40,540 nt of DNA from an uncultured Solobacterium sp. (GTDB lineage Bacteria > Bacillota_I > Bacilli_A > Erysipelotrichales > Erysipelotrichaceae), in the NCBI GenBank assembly GCA_900552125.1, contig URYK01000024.1:1-40540 (forward strand), written 5' to 3'. Both the position numbers and the translations under genes were made by a program. The notes beneath the pieces were generated by a model. The model was not told where the DNA came from and searched no databases. It worked only from the letters and a program-made list of their open reading frames with translations. Positions 6,939-14,928 of the stretch are shown here, piece after piece (the first letter of the stretch is position 1; each line of letters starts with the position of its first letter).

Positions 6939-6966
6939 AGTATACCATACTTATTTGTTTAATCAA
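6939..6966 (-). promoter_or_regulatory. Promoter of antisense RNA copy 2
   Basis: TTGATT (6961-6966) and extended -10 TGG-TATACT (6939-6944) on the minus strand, 16 bp apart. A short inverted repeat (AATACT with AGTATT) lies just upstream and touches the -35 box. It is also kept in copy 1. Confidence 0.68.
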
Positions 6967-6986
6967 TACTGTTTTGGTAGTATTTT

Positions 6987-8222
6987 TTAATTACAAGTAT
7001 CTAAAATCACTTTCATTCTTTCAGCTAATCCTTTACATTTATCCTTGCTTAATGAACAAACTGCGACTCTTATTCCCTTATTTACTTTTACAGTATAAAT
7101 ATGCTGTTCCATTAATTTCTCATGGTATTTATCACGGATATCATTATTATTCATTTTCACTGTGACAAAGAATCCTTCTTTATATGGATAATAAGATAAT
7201 CCACATGTATCTGCTTCAATTGTAAAGATATCACTTCTTTCTTTTAAAAGATTTACATAATATCCCTTTTCCTTCATATAAGCATCATAATTTGTCGTTG
7301 TCACATAAGTGAAGTTATCCATAGCAGCATTAGGGATATTACTCCAAGTTGCACGAGCAGCTTTTTCAAAAACTATTTCAACACTTCTTACTGCTTCTTC
7401 CGTTTGTGCCAATAAGATTGCGGCACCACAGCGAAGACCATAAGATGTTAATGCTTTACTACAACTAAATGCGATTACTGCCATAACATTTTCTGAGAAA
7501 TCATTAAATGTTTTAATATAATCTCTACAATGATCTAAATCATATGAATAATCGATGTATGCAATATCATTTAAAAGGACAACAGGTACTTCTTTTCCAC
7601 ATTCATTTAAGAAGCTTACTACATCTTTCCATTCTTCCATACTTAAAGAATATCCTGTAGGATTATGACATGGATCATTAATTACTAAAAGTAATTTATC
7701 TTGTGTTTTCATAACTTCTCTACATGTTTGTTTCAATGATTCAATATTAAAGTGATCTCCTTCAAATAGAGAATATGTTTTTACCTGTAGATTATCCATA
7801 CTTGCCATTAATTTATAGCTTCCCCATGCAATTTCAGGAAGAATCACTGTTTCATTTTTATCTAAAATTTCCTGTAAGGTAATCGCAACTGCTCCAGTAC
7901 CTCCAGGAGTAGCAATTACACTATGTGCTAATTTACTTCCTGTACCGCCAACAATCCATTCATAAACCTGTTTTCTAAATGAATCATTCCCAACAAAACT
8001 TGAGGCATAAGCAGCTTTTGTTTCTTTCGCAATAGCATTATAAGGCGTAAATACACTGTCAAATGCTACAATTTTACCTTCCTCATCATATAATGAACCA
8101 ATTGTCGCATCCACTACATTGTCTTCACCTACAGCTGCTTTTGCTTCCTTGGCTTTTTTCACAATCGCAAAAACTGTATCTTCTATTGGTGTCGTATCTA
8201 CATTCTTTTTCACAAAACTCAT
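6987..8222 (-). CDS. Class I/II aminotransferase, likely aromatic or aspartate type
   Basis: A 411-residue cytoplasmic PLP-dependent enzyme, fold type I. Visible residues are NDPCHNPTG (N187-G190), D219 in LLNDIAY, the PLP-binding lysine K256 in FSCSKALTSYG followed by R264, and a C-terminal GIRVAVCSLS carboxylate-binding arginine. Its start overlaps the end of pheA as ATGA, so the two are one operon. PheA makes phenylpyruvate, so this enzyme most likely converts phenylpyruvate and hydroxyphenylpyruvate to Phe and Tyr. Aspartate aminotransferase activity is an alternative. No terminator was found between this gene and the antisense-RNA promoter. Confidence 0.88.
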   Translation of the reverse strand: MSFVKKNVDTTPIEDTVFAIVKKAKEAKAAVGEDNVVDATIGSLYDEEGKIVAFDSVFTPYNAIAKETKAAYASSFVGNDSFRKQVYEWIVGGTGSKLAHSVIATPGGTGAVAITLQEILDKNETVILPEIAWGSYKLMASMDNLQVKTYSLFEGDHFNIESLKQTCREVMKTQDKLLLVINDPCHNPTGYSLSMEEWKDVVSFLNECGKEVPVVLLNDIAYIDYSYDLDHCRDYIKTFNDFSENVMAVIAFSCSKALTSYGLRCGAAILLAQTEEAVRSVEIVFEKAARATWSNIPNAAMDNFTYVTTTNYDAYMKEKGYYVNLLKERSDIFTIEADTCGLSYYPYKEGFFVTVKMNNNDIRDKYHEKLMEQHIYTVKVNKGIRVAVCSLSKDKCKGLAERMKVILDTCN

Positions 8223-9307
8223 TCTTCATCCCTACTTTCTTTGTAATCATATGAACCAAGTATCTTTACTTGTTCACAAGCTATTTTTAATTCATCTATT
8301 AACATCTGCTCTTTTTTATTTTCTAAATTTCCATCAATCTCTACATAAAAATAATATTCCCAAGGACGTTCTTTAATTGATCTTGATTTAATACTTTGCA
8401 TGTTAAAGCCATACTTTGCAATTATATCCATTGCCTGCACTAACGCACCTGCTTTATGGTGTGTAGTAAATGCCAGTGAGAAACGATTACCTCTCGGTTT
8501 CAGCTTTTTACTAATAATAATAAAACGTGTCGTATTATCATTGCTTGTATTAATATCTTCTGCAATAATATCCAATCCATATAATTCCGCATTCTCTTTT
8601 GCGGCAATTGCAGCTTTGGTTTTATCGTTCTCCTCTGACACATATGCGGCAGCCATAGCAGTATTTGGATATGGAATCAATTCATATCCTCTACCATCTA
8701 AAAACTTTTTAGACTGATAGATAGCCTGATCTTTTGAATAAACCTGTTTGATATCGGATAGTTTTGCGCCTTTAATACCTAATAGATTCTGTGATATACG
8801 AAGATCATATACACCATTGATATATACCTGATAACGCATTAATAAATCAAGGATTTCTCCAACTTCTCCTGTATAAGAGTTTTCAAATGGAATAACTCCA
8901 TATGCAATCTCTTCTTCATCAACAGCTTGGAATACATCTTCAAATGATTCATAGTTTTTCTTTTGATATTCTGGAAACACTTTTTCAGAAGCGATATGTG
9001 AAAAAGCTCCTTGAGTTCCCTGAAATCCTATGATATCTTTATTGATCACAGATTTTTGATACTTTCTAGATATTGCCATGACATCTTTAATAAACTGAAC
9101 ATAGCTATCTTTATATTTTTCATCTTTAATAAACTTTGTATTTCTCTCAATTACAAATTGTTCTCTTGATGAATCTAAGACCTGCATCTGATTTTGTTGT
9201 TTATACAACACAACATCTTCCACTGCCCTCATACGTTTTTCAAATAACTGAGCCATTTCTTGATCTATTTCATTTATCTGTTTACGTGCATCATCTAATA
9301 AACTCAC
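8219..9307 (-). CDS. pheA: Bifunctional chorismate mutase / prephenate dehydratase
   Basis: A 362-residue fusion that turns chorismate into prephenate and then phenylpyruvate, the committed route to phenylalanine. It has an N-terminal chorismate mutase helix bundle (about 1-85), a prephenate dehydratase domain (about 92-268, with FQGTQGAFSH and the catalytic TTRF at 259-262) and a C-terminal ACT domain (about 275-355, with GALV and KERP) that normally binds Phe for feedback inhibition. The start codon is GTG at 9305-9307 with GAGGTGA upstream. A TATAAT box lies at 9337-9342 (minus strand) but no good -35 box was seen. It is divergent from the aro operon and, unlike that operon, has no visible attenuator. 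Confidence 0.96.
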   Translation of the reverse strand: MSLLDDARKQINEIDQEMAQLFEKRMRAVEDVVLYKQQNQMQVLDSSREQFVIERNTKFIKDEKYKDSYVQFIKDVMAISRKYQKSVINKDIIGFQGTQGAFSHIASEKVFPEYQKKNYESFEDVFQAVDEEEIAYGVIPFENSYTGEVGEILDLLMRYQVYINGVYDLRISQNLLGIKGAKLSDIKQVYSKDQAIYQSKKFLDGRGYELIPYPNTAMAAAYVSEENDKTKAAIAAKENAELYGLDIIAEDINTSNDNTTRFIIISKKLKPRGNRFSLAFTTHHKAGALVQAMDIIAKYGFNMQSIKSRSIKERPWEYYFYVEIDGNLENKKEQMLIDELKIACEQVKILGSYDYKESRDEE

Positions 9308-9445
9308 ACGCTCACCTCGTTTCCTATTTCCTTAATATTATACAACAAACAAACCGATTCTCCTATATATAAATGACAAAACTTACATTTTATGAAAACA
9401 TAGTATTCAATAATGAAATTTCTTACATTTTTATTCTTATTATTC

Positions 9446-9474
9446 TTGTAAAATCATATAAAGTATATTATTAT
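9446..9474 (+). promoter_or_regulatory. Promoter of the aro operon
   Basis: TTGTAA (9446-9451) and TATTAT (9469-9474) with a 17-bp spacer. The predicted start near 9481 gives a leader of about 160 bases before aroB, which contains the leader peptide and terminator described below. Confidence 0.65.
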
Positions 9475-9498
9475 ATAGATAACTGGAGTGATTTGATC

Positions 9499-9534
9499 AT
9501 GATGAAATCTTTCTTTTATTATTATTTTGAATAG
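9499..9534 (+). CDS. Aromatic leader peptide (attenuator of the aro operon)
   Basis: An 11-codon ORF, MMKSFFYYYFE, with GGAG at 9485-9488. Six consecutive codons are Phe or Tyr (9511-9528). It is the first ORF of the leader, lies in front of a hairpin (9534-9588) and an intrinsic terminator (9589-9622), and is followed by chorismate-pathway genes including tyrA. This is the textbook layout of ribosome-mediated attenuation. When charged Phe- or Tyr-tRNA is scarce, the ribosome would stall on these codons and change the folding so that aroB onward is transcribed. Confidence 0.8.
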   Translation: MMKSFFYYYFE

Positions 9535-9588
9535 TTCGTTATAAAGCCATAGATTTGTCATGGTCATTTTTACTTTATAACGATGAAC
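9534..9588 (+). promoter_or_regulatory. Leader hairpin 1:2 of the aro attenuator
   Basis: GTTATAAAG (9538-9546) pairs perfectly with CTTTATAAC (9573-9581), and outer GTTC (9534-9537) with GAAC (9585-9588). The left arm starts at the leader peptide stop codon, so a ribosome stalled on the Phe/Tyr codons would cover it. A competing pairing of AGAT (9551-9554) plus TTGT (9555-9558) with ATCT (9595-9598) and ACAA (9587-9590) could act as antiterminator, but it is weak and only suggested. Confidence 0.6.
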
Positions 9589-9622
9589 AAAAGCATCTCT
9601 TAGTAAACAAGATGCTTTTTTT
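9589..9622 (+). terminator. Intrinsic terminator before aroB (attenuator)
   Basis: AAAAGCATCT (9589-9598) pairs with AGATGCTTTT (9610-9619) over ten base pairs, followed by a run of seven T (9616-9622). It lies between the leader peptide and aroB, 22 bases before the aroB start, so it acts within the transcript of this operon. Confidence 0.85.
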
Positions 9623-9643
9623 ATTAAATAGGGAGGAATATAT

Positions 9644-10651
9644 ATGAGGTTACATGTGGATTTGAAAGAAAATGGATATGATATTATCCTAGAACATGGT
9701 GTGTTATATCATTTAAATGATTATATTGATTTAAATAGAAAAGTAATGATCATTACCGATGATCAAGTTCCTAATGCCTATGCAAGTATTGTACAGGAAC
9801 AATGTCTTCACGGCTATATTCATGTTGTTCCTCACGGTGAAGAGTCAAAATCATTTATTGTCTTTGAAGAACTTCAAAAAGATTTACTGGAACATAAATT
9901 TTCTAGAAAAGATTGTGTTATTGCCTTAGGTGGTGGAGTTATTGGGGATTTATCTGGTTTTGTGGCTAGTACTTATATGCGTGGGATTGATTTCATCCAG
10001 ATTCCTACTACAACATTATCCCAGATTGATTCCAGCATTGGGGGTAAGGTTGCGATTAACTTAGATGAAGTAAAGAACATTGTTGGGGCATTTTATCAGC
10101 CTAAAATTGTTTTCATTGATCCAGATACTTTGAAAACACTGCCAAGAAGACATTATATTAATGGACTAGTAGAGGCCTTAAAAGAGGGATTAATTTATGA
10201 TGCATCATTGTTTGATATTTTTGAACATGGTGATATTGATAACGACATTGATACGATTATCGAAAAAGCACTATGCGTAAAAAAAGACGTTGTGGAAAAA
10301 GATGAGAAAGAGATGGGGCTTCGAAAGATTTTAAACTTTGGACATACGATCGGACATGCGATAGAAAGTTTTTATCATTTAAGCGAATATTTGCATGGAG
10401 AATGTGTCGCATTTGGTATGTTATATTTTATAGATAATGAAGAAATAAAGAAACGCGTACTTAATATTTATGAACGCTTAGGACTTCCTGCTTCTCCAGA
10501 GATAGATCCATCCGCTGTTTTCTCCTACTTGTGTAAAGATAAGAAAGCAAGTGGAAATTCTGTCAGCATCGTACATGTGAATGAAATTGGAAAAGCCTAT
10601 ATTGAGGAAACTCCTTTACAAGATATTGAAAAGCTATTGAAAGGAAAATAA
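9644..10651 (+). CDS. aroB: 3-dehydroquinate synthase
   Basis: A 335-residue enzyme, slightly short for the family, that closes DAHP into 3-dehydroquinate, the second step of the shikimate pathway, using NAD and a divalent metal. The NAD/metal-binding loop ALGGGVIGDLSGFVAS spans about 95-109, PTTTLSQIDSSIGGK about 121-135, E177 lies in GLVEALKEG, and the GHTIGHAIES histidine motif is near 246. GGGAGGAATATAT gives a strong ribosome binding site. First gene of the five-gene aro operon, downstream of the attenuator. Confidence 0.96.
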   Translation: MRLHVDLKENGYDIILEHGVLYHLNDYIDLNRKVMIITDDQVPNAYASIVQEQCLHGYIHVVPHGEESKSFIVFEELQKDLLEHKFSRKDCVIALGGGVIGDLSGFVASTYMRGIDFIQIPTTTLSQIDSSIGGKVAINLDEVKNIVGAFYQPKIVFIDPDTLKTLPRRHYINGLVEALKEGLIYDASLFDIFEHGDIDNDIDTIIEKALCVKKDVVEKDEKEMGLRKILNFGHTIGHAIESFYHLSEYLHGECVAFGMLYFIDNEEIKKRVLNIYERLGLPASPEIDPSAVFSYLCKDKKASGNSVSIVHVNEIGKAYIEETPLQDIEKLLKGK

Positions 10652-10653
10652 CT

Positions 10654-11754
10654 ATGAAAAATACATTTGGTCATAATTTTACTGTTACTGTTTTTGGAGA
10701 GAGTCATGGAGAAGCAATCGGATGTGTTATTGATGGCTTAGCTCCTGGAATTCAATTAGATATGGAATTTATCTCCTTTGTTATGGAAAAGCGAAAAGCG
10801 AAAGGAAGAATTTCTACACAGCGTAAAGAAGCTGACGAAATTCAGATTGTCAGTGGTTATTTTAATGGATCTACTACCGGAACACCTTTAACAATATTGA
10901 TACAAAATACAAACACAAGAAGTCAGGATTATGAAAAGACAAAATATCGTCTGCGCCCATCTCATGCAGATTATACTGCTCATGTGAAATACCAAGGGTT
11001 TCAGGATTATCGAGGTGGAGGTCATTTTAGTGGTAGAATTACAGCTCCACTTGTTGCGGCAGGTGCTATTGCCTTGCAGATATTAAAAGAAAAAGGAATT
11101 CTGATTGGAAGTCATATTCTTAAAAGCAGAATGATAGAAGATATACCATTTTCTACCGATATAAACGAACTTAAACCTCAAATTGAACAAGTGAATACAC
11201 TAGATTTTGCGGTCTTAGATTCAGAAAAAGCAGAAGAAATGAAAGCTATGATAGAAGATGCCGCAGCACAAGGAGATAGTGTTGGAGGAGTGTTAGAAAG
11301 CTGTATCTTTAATGTTCCTGCCGGATTAGGTGAACCATTTTTTGACTCTATTGAGAGCACATTAAGTCATTTATTATTCAGTGTACCAGCTGTAAAAGGA
11401 GTCGAGTTTGGCTTAGGTTTCCAGTTTGCGGACTTATATGGAAGTGAAGCAAATGATGCGATTGGATATACAAATGATTTCTACACTAAAACAAACCACA
11501 ATGGTGGAATTAACGGAGGCATATCTAATGGAATGCCGATTCTTTTACGAACAGTAATTAAACCAACACCATCAATATATAAACAACAAGATACCGTTGA
11601 TTTAAAAACACATGAAGAAGTAAAACTTCAAATACAGGGAAGACATGACCCAGCAATCATACACCGTGCAAGAATTGTAGTAGATAGTGTACTTGCGATT
11701 GGAATATTAGATCAATTAATGGAAAGAGAAGCTACTCTTTCTATGAAGAAATAG
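10654..11754 (+). CDS. aroC: Chorismate synthase
   Basis: A 366-residue FMN-dependent lyase that makes chorismate from EPSP. Signature segments are GESHGEAIGCVIDG at the N-terminus, KAKGRISTQRKEADE, the DYRGGGHFSGRITA loop at about 116-130 and GGINGGISNGMPI at about 286-298. The length is typical. It starts two bases after the aroB stop, so the two are tightly coupled. Confidence 0.97.
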   Translation: MKNTFGHNFTVTVFGESHGEAIGCVIDGLAPGIQLDMEFISFVMEKRKAKGRISTQRKEADEIQIVSGYFNGSTTGTPLTILIQNTNTRSQDYEKTKYRLRPSHADYTAHVKYQGFQDYRGGGHFSGRITAPLVAAGAIALQILKEKGILIGSHILKSRMIEDIPFSTDINELKPQIEQVNTLDFAVLDSEKAEEMKAMIEDAAAQGDSVGGVLESCIFNVPAGLGEPFFDSIESTLSHLLFSVPAVKGVEFGLGFQFADLYGSEANDAIGYTNDFYTKTNHNGGINGGISNGMPILLRTVIKPTPSIYKQQDTVDLKTHEEVKLQIQGRHDPAIIHRARIVVDSVLAIGILDQLMEREATLSMKK

Positions 11755-11765
11755 GAGGATGTTGT

Positions 11766-12782
11766 ATGATTATCACAATGAAGAAAAGCGCAACAAAAGA
11801 AGATATAGATCAAGTAATGAAACAATTAAAGGAAAAAGGTTTACAAATCCATGAAAGTATAGGGGAAGACTATAATGTATTCGGTATTGTAGGCGATACT
11901 TCTTCAATTGATTCAAAACGAATTGAGGCAAACCCTCATGTGGAAAGTGTAGTTCGTGTTTCCTCTCCTTATAAAAAAGCAAGTCGAATGTTTCATCCGG
12001 AAGACACTATTGTAGAGGTAAATGGTATTCGTATTGGAGGTAATGAACCAATTGTTGTAATTGGAGGACCATGTTCTGTCGAGGATAAAGAAATGATTTG
12101 TCACCTTGCGAAAGAAGTAAAAGAAGCTGGAGGTAAAATGCTTAGAGGTGGAGCTTATAAGCCAAGAACTAGCCCTTATGCTTTTCAAGGTATGGGATAT
12201 GAAGGTATTCTTGCGATGACACAAGCAAGAAAAGAAAGCGGATTGCCTATTGTTAGTGAACTAATGAGCGCTGATAAGCTAGATGAGTTTTTAGAAAATG
12301 TAGACGTTATTCAGATTGGTGCTAGAAATATGCAGAATTTTGATTTATTAAAAGCGGTTGGAAAAACAAGAAAACCAATTTTATTAAAACGTGGTCTAGC
12401 AAATACGATTGAAGAATGGATCATGTCCGCAGAGTACATTCTTTCTGAAGGAAATCCTAATGTTATTTTATGTGAACGTGGTATTCGTACATTTGAACCT
12501 TATACTAGAAATACTTTAGATTTAAGTGTCATTCCGATTATTAAGAAAAAAACTCATCTTCCTATCATCATTGATCCAAGTCATGCGACTGGTAATTGGG
12601 AACTTGTAGAATCCGCATCTCTTGCGGCTATTGCGGCAGGAGCAGATGGTTTAATCATAGAAGTTCATGACTCTCCAGAATGTGCTTGGAGTGATGGAGC
12701 ACAGTCATTAAAACCAGAAAGATTTAAAGAAGTCATTCGAAAAGGAAAAGCAATCGCTCAAGTCATAGGGAGGGATATGTAA
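11766..12782 (+). CDS. aroF: DAHP synthase, type I-beta with N-terminal regulatory domain
   Basis: A 338-residue enzyme that condenses phosphoenolpyruvate and erythrose 4-phosphate, the entry step of the pathway. Residues 1-70 form a ferredoxin-like domain (ATKEDIDQVMKQLKEKG) found in the beta subgroup, where it gives feedback control by Tyr/Phe in Thermotoga-type enzymes. The barrel follows with GGPCSVE, LRGGAYKPRTSPYAFQG, IQIGARNMQN, PILLKRGLANT and IIDPSHATG. An AGGAGG site precedes the ATG. Its stop and the aroA start share one base (TAATG). Confidence 0.95.
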   Translation: MIITMKKSATKEDIDQVMKQLKEKGLQIHESIGEDYNVFGIVGDTSSIDSKRIEANPHVESVVRVSSPYKKASRMFHPEDTIVEVNGIRIGGNEPIVVIGGPCSVEDKEMICHLAKEVKEAGGKMLRGGAYKPRTSPYAFQGMGYEGILAMTQARKESGLPIVSELMSADKLDEFLENVDVIQIGARNMQNFDLLKAVGKTRKPILLKRGLANTIEEWIMSAEYILSEGNPNVILCERGIRTFEPYTRNTLDLSVIPIIKKKTHLPIIIDPSHATGNWELVESASLAAIAAGADGLIIEVHDSPECAWSDGAQSLKPERFKEVIRKGKAIAQVIGRDM

Positions 12783-14047
12783 TGCAGGTTAAGATATCAC
12801 CATCCAACTGTAGTGGAAGTGTAAAAATTCCTCCAAGTAAGAGCATGGCTCATCGATCCATTATTTGTGCTTCTCTTGCGAATGGTAAAAGCATCATTAG
12901 AAATGTTGCTTATTCTCAAGACATACAAACCACAATTGAAGGTATGAGAAAGCTTGGAGCCAAAATCGAGATGAAAGAAGACTATGTAATTGTTGAAGGA
13001 ATCAAAAATTTTTCTTCTCTACAATCACAAGAAATATTCTGTTGTGAATCTGGTTCTACATTACGATTCTTTATTCCTATCTTTTCCTTATGTAATAAAC
13101 CAATAACTTTCACAGGACAAGGAAGATTAATGGATCGACCTCAAAAGGTATATGAAGAAGTATTTCATTCCCAAGGATTATCGTTTATACAAGATAGTAA
13201 AGGTATTACGATTCATGAATCTATTAAACCAGGCGAGTTCACTATTAAAGGAGATGTCAGCTCTCAATTCATCAGCGGATTATTATTCTCTCTTCCTTTA
13301 TTAAAAGAAGACTCTATTCTACATATCACCCCGCCTTTTGAATCTAAAAGCTATGTAGCATTGACTTTACAGATGCTGGAAATATTTGGAGTTCATGCCT
13401 ACTATAAAGATGACTATACCTTATATATTCCCGGTAATCAGTCTTATCATCCTTGTGATTATACGATTGAAGGAGATTATTCTCAATTTGCTTTCTTTGC
13501 GGTTTTAGCCGCAATTCAAAAGGGATTATCTATCACTGGAGTTCATCATGAATCTTTTCAAGGGGATCAAAAAATATTATCTATCTTACAAGACTTTGGT
13601 GCTATTGTGAAAGAGATTGATAATGGATATCACATAGAGCATAAAACTCTTCATGGCTGTGATATTGATTTAGCAGATTGTCCAGACCTAGGTCCTATTC
13701 TTTGTGTACTTGCGATGTATTCCCCAGGAAATACGAGAATCTATAATGCGGGTAGACTTAGAATAAAAGAAAGTGATCGAATAGCCGCAATGGAAGAAGA
13801 ACTTCGTAAATTTGGTGTTATTATCCACTCTACAGAAGATGAAATATTCATTAAAGGAAATACAAATTATACATGTATTGAAGAGCTAAATAGTCATAAT
13901 GATCATCGCATTGTCATGGCATTAAGTGTTGCCCTAGCATGTAGTACATCACCACAAATCATAAACGATGCTCAAGCTATCAATAAAAGCTATCCTACAT
14001 TCTTTGAGGATTTCCAAACGATTCATGGAAAGGTGGAAGAATTATGA
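12782..14047 (+). CDS. aroA: 5-enolpyruvylshikimate-3-phosphate synthase
   Basis: A 421-residue enzyme that transfers enolpyruvyl from PEP to shikimate 3-phosphate. Visible sites are PPSKSMAHRSIICASLA (about 17-33), the ESGSTLRFFIP loop (about 89-99), GDVSSQFISGLLFSLP, GDYSQFAFF, ADCPDLGPILCVLA and the C-terminal RIKESDRIAAM and NDHRIVMALSVA. The PEP-site loop is ESGSTLR, not the GNAGTAMR form of class I enzymes, so it resembles class II-type synthases (inference). It overlaps tyrA by four bases. Confidence 0.96.
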   Translation: MQVKISPSNCSGSVKIPPSKSMAHRSIICASLANGKSIIRNVAYSQDIQTTIEGMRKLGAKIEMKEDYVIVEGIKNFSSLQSQEIFCCESGSTLRFFIPIFSLCNKPITFTGQGRLMDRPQKVYEEVFHSQGLSFIQDSKGITIHESIKPGEFTIKGDVSSQFISGLLFSLPLLKEDSILHITPPFESKSYVALTLQMLEIFGVHAYYKDDYTLYIPGNQSYHPCDYTIEGDYSQFAFFAVLAAIQKGLSITGVHHESFQGDQKILSILQDFGAIVKEIDNGYHIEHKTLHGCDIDLADCPDLGPILCVLAMYSPGNTRIYNAGRLRIKESDRIAAMEEELRKFGVIIHSTEDEIFIKGNTNYTCIEELNSHNDHRIVMALSVALACSTSPQIINDAQAINKSYPTFFEDFQTIHGKVEEL

Positions 14048-14892
14048 TACAAAAAAATACAAGATTCCTAATTATCGGTTTAGGTCTAATTGGCGGAAGT
14101 TATGCCATGGGATTAAAAAAACAAGGATATCATGTAGATGCGATTGAGATCAATCAGTTAAGCATCGATTACGCAATAAAAAATAATATAATAGATTATG
14201 GTTCAACTTTCGACTTAGACTTAATTTCACAGGCAGACATCATTATTAGCGGTCTCTATCCTAATATGACAGTGGATTGGATTGTGACTTATCAGAAATA
14301 CTTTAAGTCTGGAGCACTTATTACAGATGTAAGTTCTGTAAAAACTGGTGTTGTTTATCCAATCCAGCAGAATCTAAGAGACGATGTAGAATTTATAAGT
14401 TCTCATCCAATGGCAGGTAAAGAAGTTAGTGGAGTGAAATTCGCAGATGATACAATCTTCCATATTGCGAATTTTATTATTCTGCCTACTGAAAAAAACA
14501 CAAAAGAAGCTATTGATACTATGTATCAGTTTGCGAAAATATTAGGTTTTTCCAATATTTCAGAATTAACTGTAGAACAACATGATGAAATGATTGGTTT
14601 CGTATCACATTTAACACATGCAATTGCGGTATCTTTAATGAATACGAATGATAATACACACTTAGTAGAATATACTGGAGATTCTTTCCGTGATTTAACT
14701 AGAATCGCGAAAATCAACGAAAACTTATGGAGTGAAGTATTTTTCTTAAACAAAGAAAATCTCATTCATGAAATCGATGATTTTATCAATGAAGTAAATC
14801 ATTTAAAAGAAAAACTAGTAAATGATGATGTAGAAGGATTAAAAGAATTATTTATTCAATCAACCGCTAGAAGAAAATTATTTGATCGATAA
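14044..14892 (+). CDS. tyrA: Prephenate dehydrogenase
   Basis: A 282-residue NAD-dependent enzyme that converts prephenate to 4-hydroxyphenylpyruvate for tyrosine. It has an N-terminal Rossmann motif FLIIGLGLIGGSYAMGLKK (about 8-26), then TDVSSVKTGV and SSHPMAGKEVSGV carrying the catalytic histidine, and an alpha-helical C-terminal dimer domain with FVSHLTHAIAV. There is no C-terminal ACT domain and no chorismate mutase fusion. Its start lies in the aroA stop (ATGA). Last gene of the operon, followed seven bases later by a strong terminator. Confidence 0.95.
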   Translation: MIQKNTRFLIIGLGLIGGSYAMGLKKQGYHVDAIEINQLSIDYAIKNNIIDYGSTFDLDLISQADIIISGLYPNMTVDWIVTYQKYFKSGALITDVSSVKTGVVYPIQQNLRDDVEFISSHPMAGKEVSGVKFADDTIFHIANFIILPTEKNTKEAIDTMYQFAKILGFSNISELTVEQHDEMIGFVSHLTHAIAVSLMNTNDNTHLVEYTGDSFRDLTRIAKINENLWSEVFFLNKENLIHEIDDFINEVNHLKEKLVNDDVEGLKELFIQSTARRKLFDR

Positions 14893-14898
14893 AACATG

Positions 14899-14928
14899 AA
14901 AAAGCTGCAATTCATAAGCAGCTTTTTT
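14899..14928. terminator. Bidirectional terminator between tyrA and the SNF2 gene
   Basis: AAAAAGCTGC (14899-14908) and GCAGCTTTTT (14918-14927) form a 10-bp stem with a 9-base loop. T runs follow on both strands, so it ends both converging operons. Confidence 0.9.

Larger units (their letters stand above)
6822..6984. repeat. Direct repeat, copy 2
   Basis: The second copy of the repeat at 1-162, starting 16 bases after the small peptide gene and ending next to the aminotransferase stop codon (6987). It holds the antisense RNA, its promoter and the shared terminator. Recombination between the two copies would remove about 6.8 kb, including the whole PTS operon and this peptide gene. Confidence 0.93.

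Noticed and set aside
8219..8222. Aminotransferase as a biotin or histidine pathway enzyme
   Set aside because: Its ATGA overlap with pheA and its place in the chorismate cluster make an aromatic role much more likely.
9308..9643. T-box riboswitch controlling pheA or aroB
   Set aside because: I found no T-box consensus before either gene. The + strand leader instead holds an aromatic leader peptide, and the pheA leader is very short.
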